Shown piece by piece: positions 62,452 through 64,000 of a stretch of 64,000 nt of DNA (within the stretch, counting starts at the first letter, position 1; every line of letters starts with the position of its first letter). The stretch is taken from assembly GCF_013409645.1 (NCBI RefSeq), contig NZ_JACCBG010000001.1, positions 2,354,001 through 2,418,000 of the forward strand, in the 5' to 3' direction. A model generated the notes under the pieces. The model worked only from the letters and a program-made list of their open reading frames with translations, was not told the DNA's origin and made no database searches. Source of the DNA: Nocardioides panaciterrulae (GTDB taxonomy: Bacteria > Actinomycetota > Actinomycetes > Propionibacteriales > Nocardioidaceae). A program made the position numbers and the translations under genes.

Positions 62452-62760
62452 GTGTCCGTTCAATTGCTCGGACTTCCGGGGTTACTGGCCAGTAGGCCGG
62501 CCGATCTCCAAACAATTGAACGAAGGACCGGCCTCACCGAGACGGCCGGGTTCCCGTGGAATTGGCACCTCACCCCCGAGCAGTACGCCGGGAACCTGGC
62601 GACCAGTTCCGCCGTGACCCGCTTGGACACGGCCGAGCGCCACCAGCCCCTCGACCGGGCGGCCGCGGTCGTGCGCCGCGCCTGCGAGGAGGCCGGCTCG
62701 ACCACGGTGCCGGTGCACCACGAGGCCTTCTGCCTGCGCTGGCCCCCGGACGCCGGGTAG
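62452..62760 (+). pseudogene. Remnant of a SAM-dependent methyltransferase C-terminus
   Basis: From ~62551, FPWNWHLTPEQYAGNLATSSAVTRLDTAERHQPLDRA and VPVHHEAFCLRWP match the C-terminal pattern of class I methyltransferases (a FPW followed by speeL..TySav..L...R). The N-terminal SAM-binding region is missing. The upstream ORF portion passes through an inverted repeat and is not family-like. A deletion or insertion has probably removed the gene's front. Confidence 0.5.
62457..62522. repeat. 66-bp imperfect palindrome
   Basis: 16-bp arms CGTTCAATTGCTCGGA and TCCAAACAATTGAACG match inverted at 14 of 16 positions, centred on ACTGGCCAGT (62484-62493), a perfect small palindrome. A+T-richer than neighbours. 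It sits at the break of the methyltransferase remnant. Could be an operator, a recombination site or a miniature element end. Confidence 0.8.
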
Positions 62761-62766
62761 CGACGC

Positions 62767-63630
62767 CTACAGGTCGACCTCGCCGGAGACCGTCGTACGC
62801 GCGTCGCCGCCGACCCACACGACGCCGTCCTCGACCGACACGTGCACCCGGCCGCGGCGACCGAGGACGGTGCCCTGCGCCGCGACGTACGACGTGGGCA
62901 GCCGGTCGCCGGCGAGCCACTGGGCGACGCCGGCGTTGAAGCTGCCGGTCACCGGGTCCTCACCGATCCCCATCGTCGGCACGAACGCACGCACCTCGAC
63001 ATCGGCGGCGGCCGACGCCTCGGACCTCCCCACCCCCCCGACCTTGCGGTACGGGGCCACCAACCCGATCTCGAGATCACCGAACGCGGCGTAGTCCGGC
63101 CGCACCGCCAGCACCGCGTCGGCGTCCTCGAGCAGCACCGCCACCCAGCCCGGCCCGTTGTCGACCCAGGCCGTGTCGACGATCTCGGCGTCGGTGAGGC
63201 GCAGCGCCCGGCAGATGGCTCGGCGGTGGTCGTCGGAGACCGGTCCGGAGCGCACGAGCGGCGGCGCCGCGAACGCCAGCCGACCGCCGGCCGCGGCCTC
63301 CCGCCGCAGCTGCACCAGCCCGGCCCCGCACTCCTGCACCACCGCGTCCTCGGAGGCCGGCACCCCGCCGGCCTCCAGCCAGGCATGGGCGCTCCCGATC
63401 GTCGGGTGACCCGCGAACGGCAGCTCGCCACCGGGGGTGAAGATCCGCAGCCGGTAGTCGGCGCCCGGCCGGGTCGGCGGCAGCAGGAACGTGGTCTCGG
63501 ACAGGTTGGTCCAGCGGGCGAAGCGCGCCATCTCCTCCGTGCTGAGGCCGTCGGCGCCGTGCACGACCGCGACCGGGTTGCCGAGCATCGGCTCGGCGGA
63601 GAACACGTCGACCTGGCTGAAGCGGCGCAT
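62767..63630 (-). CDS. PhzF-family isomerase/epimerase-like protein
   Basis: 287 aa from the ATG at 63630 (a TTG three codons earlier also possible). PhzF double-hotdog: RFSQVDVFSAEPMLGNPVAVV, WTNLSETTFLLPP, IFTPGGELPFAGHPTIGSAHAWL (catalytic Glu lies in the SET/NLSETTF region) and GIGEDPVTGSFNAGVAQWL. Phenazine genes are absent, so the substrate is unknown. Confidence 0.9.
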   Translation of the reverse strand: MRRFSQVDVFSAEPMLGNPVAVVHGADGLSTEEMARFARWTNLSETTFLLPPTRPGADYRLRIFTPGGELPFAGHPTIGSAHAWLEAGGVPASEDAVVQECGAGLVQLRREAAAGGRLAFAAPPLVRSGPVSDDHRRAICRALRLTDAEIVDTAWVDNGPGWVAVLLEDADAVLAVRPDYAAFGDLEIGLVAPYRKVGGVGRSEASAAADVEVRAFVPTMGIGEDPVTGSFNAGVAQWLAGDRLPTSYVAAQGTVLGRRGRVHVSVEDGVVWVGGDARTTVSGEVDL

Positions 63631-63665
63631 GCCGGGCAACGCTAGCGGGGCGCCCCGCTCCGGGG

Positions 63666-63697
63666 TCAGCCGGTCAGCCGGTCAGCGGGTCAGCGGG
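63666..63697. repeat. 8-bp tandem repeat over the next gene's stop
   Basis: TCAGCCGG twice and TCAGCGGG twice, from 63666, 63674, 63682 and 63690. Each TCA read on the minus strand is TGA; the last is the functional stop of the gene at the right edge. Confidence 0.85.
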
Positions 63698-64000
63698 CCA
63701 GCACGGGCAGGGCGCCGGTGTGCGGGAACCGGGTGACGCGGAAGCAGGTGCGCTCGCCGATCCGGCAGACGCGCAGCTCGTAGGGCCCGGTGAACGACAT
63801 CCGCACGAACTCGCCGGCTTCCGGCTGGTCGGCCCGGTGGGCGGTGACGTAGGTGACCACGTCCTCCGGCCCGAGGCTCGCGTCGAGCACCTGGTCCCCG
63901 GGCCGCAGCCCGGTCCACAGCCGCTCGCCCGACCTGGCGTCGTAGATGCGCACCGGACCGAACGCGGGGCCGCCGGGCACCCGGGTCAGCACGTACTCCC
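63690..64000 (-). CDS. Hypothetical protein, C-terminal part (runs off the right edge)
   Basis: Partial: 103 codons visible; a GTG at 63992 is in frame, but the reading frame stays open to the edge. Beta-rich sequence with VRIYDARSGERLWTGLRPGDQ, a pattern like a beta-propeller blade. Two Cys (RVCRIGERTCF). No family recognised. The stop is the last unit of an 8-bp tandem repeat. Confidence 0.6.
   Translation of the reverse strand, partial: EYVLTRVPGGPAFGPVRIYDARSGERLWTGLRPGDQVLDASLGPEDVVTYVTAHRADQPEAGEFVRMSFTGPYELRVCRIGERTCFRVTRFPHTGALPVLAR

Overview
The window reads as a chromosomal segment of a very G+C-rich actinobacterium, most likely Nocardioides-like (Nocardioidaceae). The basis is the gene families and their order: clgR, a DUF3046 gene, recA overlapping recX, rimO overlapping pgsA, an ftsK/HTH pair, dapA adjoining RNase J, overlapping thyA and dfrA, an F420-type oxidoreductase and a GAUC-type SOS box. 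GTG/TTG starts are common, and several genes appear to start at the transcription start (leaderless). No tRNA, rRNA or CRISPR array was seen.

Layout. 1-4.4 kb is accessory-looking: the N-terminal part of a tyrosine recombinase running off the left edge, a DinB-like protein, an AAC(2')-type aminoglycoside acetyltransferase, two small actinobacterial proteins, a small membrane protein, a palindrome-rich gene-free stretch and a STAS protein. 4.5-10.5 kb holds a MASE1 sensor kinase, a K+ channel, a BrkB-like membrane protein and an AidB-like acyl-CoA dehydrogenase. 10.5-14.7 kb is a C4-dicarboxylate module (dctA plus a DcuS/DcuR-type two-component system) bracketed on both sides by arrays of GAGTTGGGC repeated at exact 22-bp spacing. 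14.7-20.1 kb has a long-form glyA, then a divergent sulfur assimilation operon: leader peptide, attenuator-like hairpin, sulfite reductase, zinc-ribbon protein, APS reductase and sirohydrochlorin chelatase. 20-27 kb is mixed (GNAT, MDR oxidoreductase, membrane hydrolase), followed by an overlapping PPK2 / HipA-like / DUF3037 operon and a phosphoribosyltransferase.

27-58.4 kb contains the conserved actinobacterial housekeeping series, read mainly on the minus strand: dapA, RNase J, (GAF kinase), ftsK, a PH/RodZ-like HTH protein, rimO, pgsA, cinA, clgR, DUF3046, MFS transporter, mtnP, recA, recX. It is interrupted by several insertions: a secreted nuclease with a His-rich tail, a GH15 enzyme with a DUF2157 membrane protein, the lhr/nei2 repair pair, and an ABC-2 exporter. 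58.5-64 kb has a flavodoxin, a stomatin-like protein, an F420-type oxidoreductase, dfrA/thyA, a methyltransferase remnant at an imperfect palindrome, a PhzF-like protein and a truncated hypothetical gene at the right edge.

Together the genes cover DNA repair and SOS (recA, recX, lhr, nei2), envelope and division (ftsK, RodZ-like protein, pgsA), thymidylate/folate and one-carbon metabolism (thyA, dfrA, glyA), lysine/diaminopimelate synthesis (dapA), reductive sulfur assimilation and dicarboxylate uptake. The most unusual signals are the 22-bp-phased repeat arrays, the cysteine-type leader peptide with its hairpin, tandem duplications that include stop codons at gene 3' ends, and the palindrome at the methyltransferase remnant.
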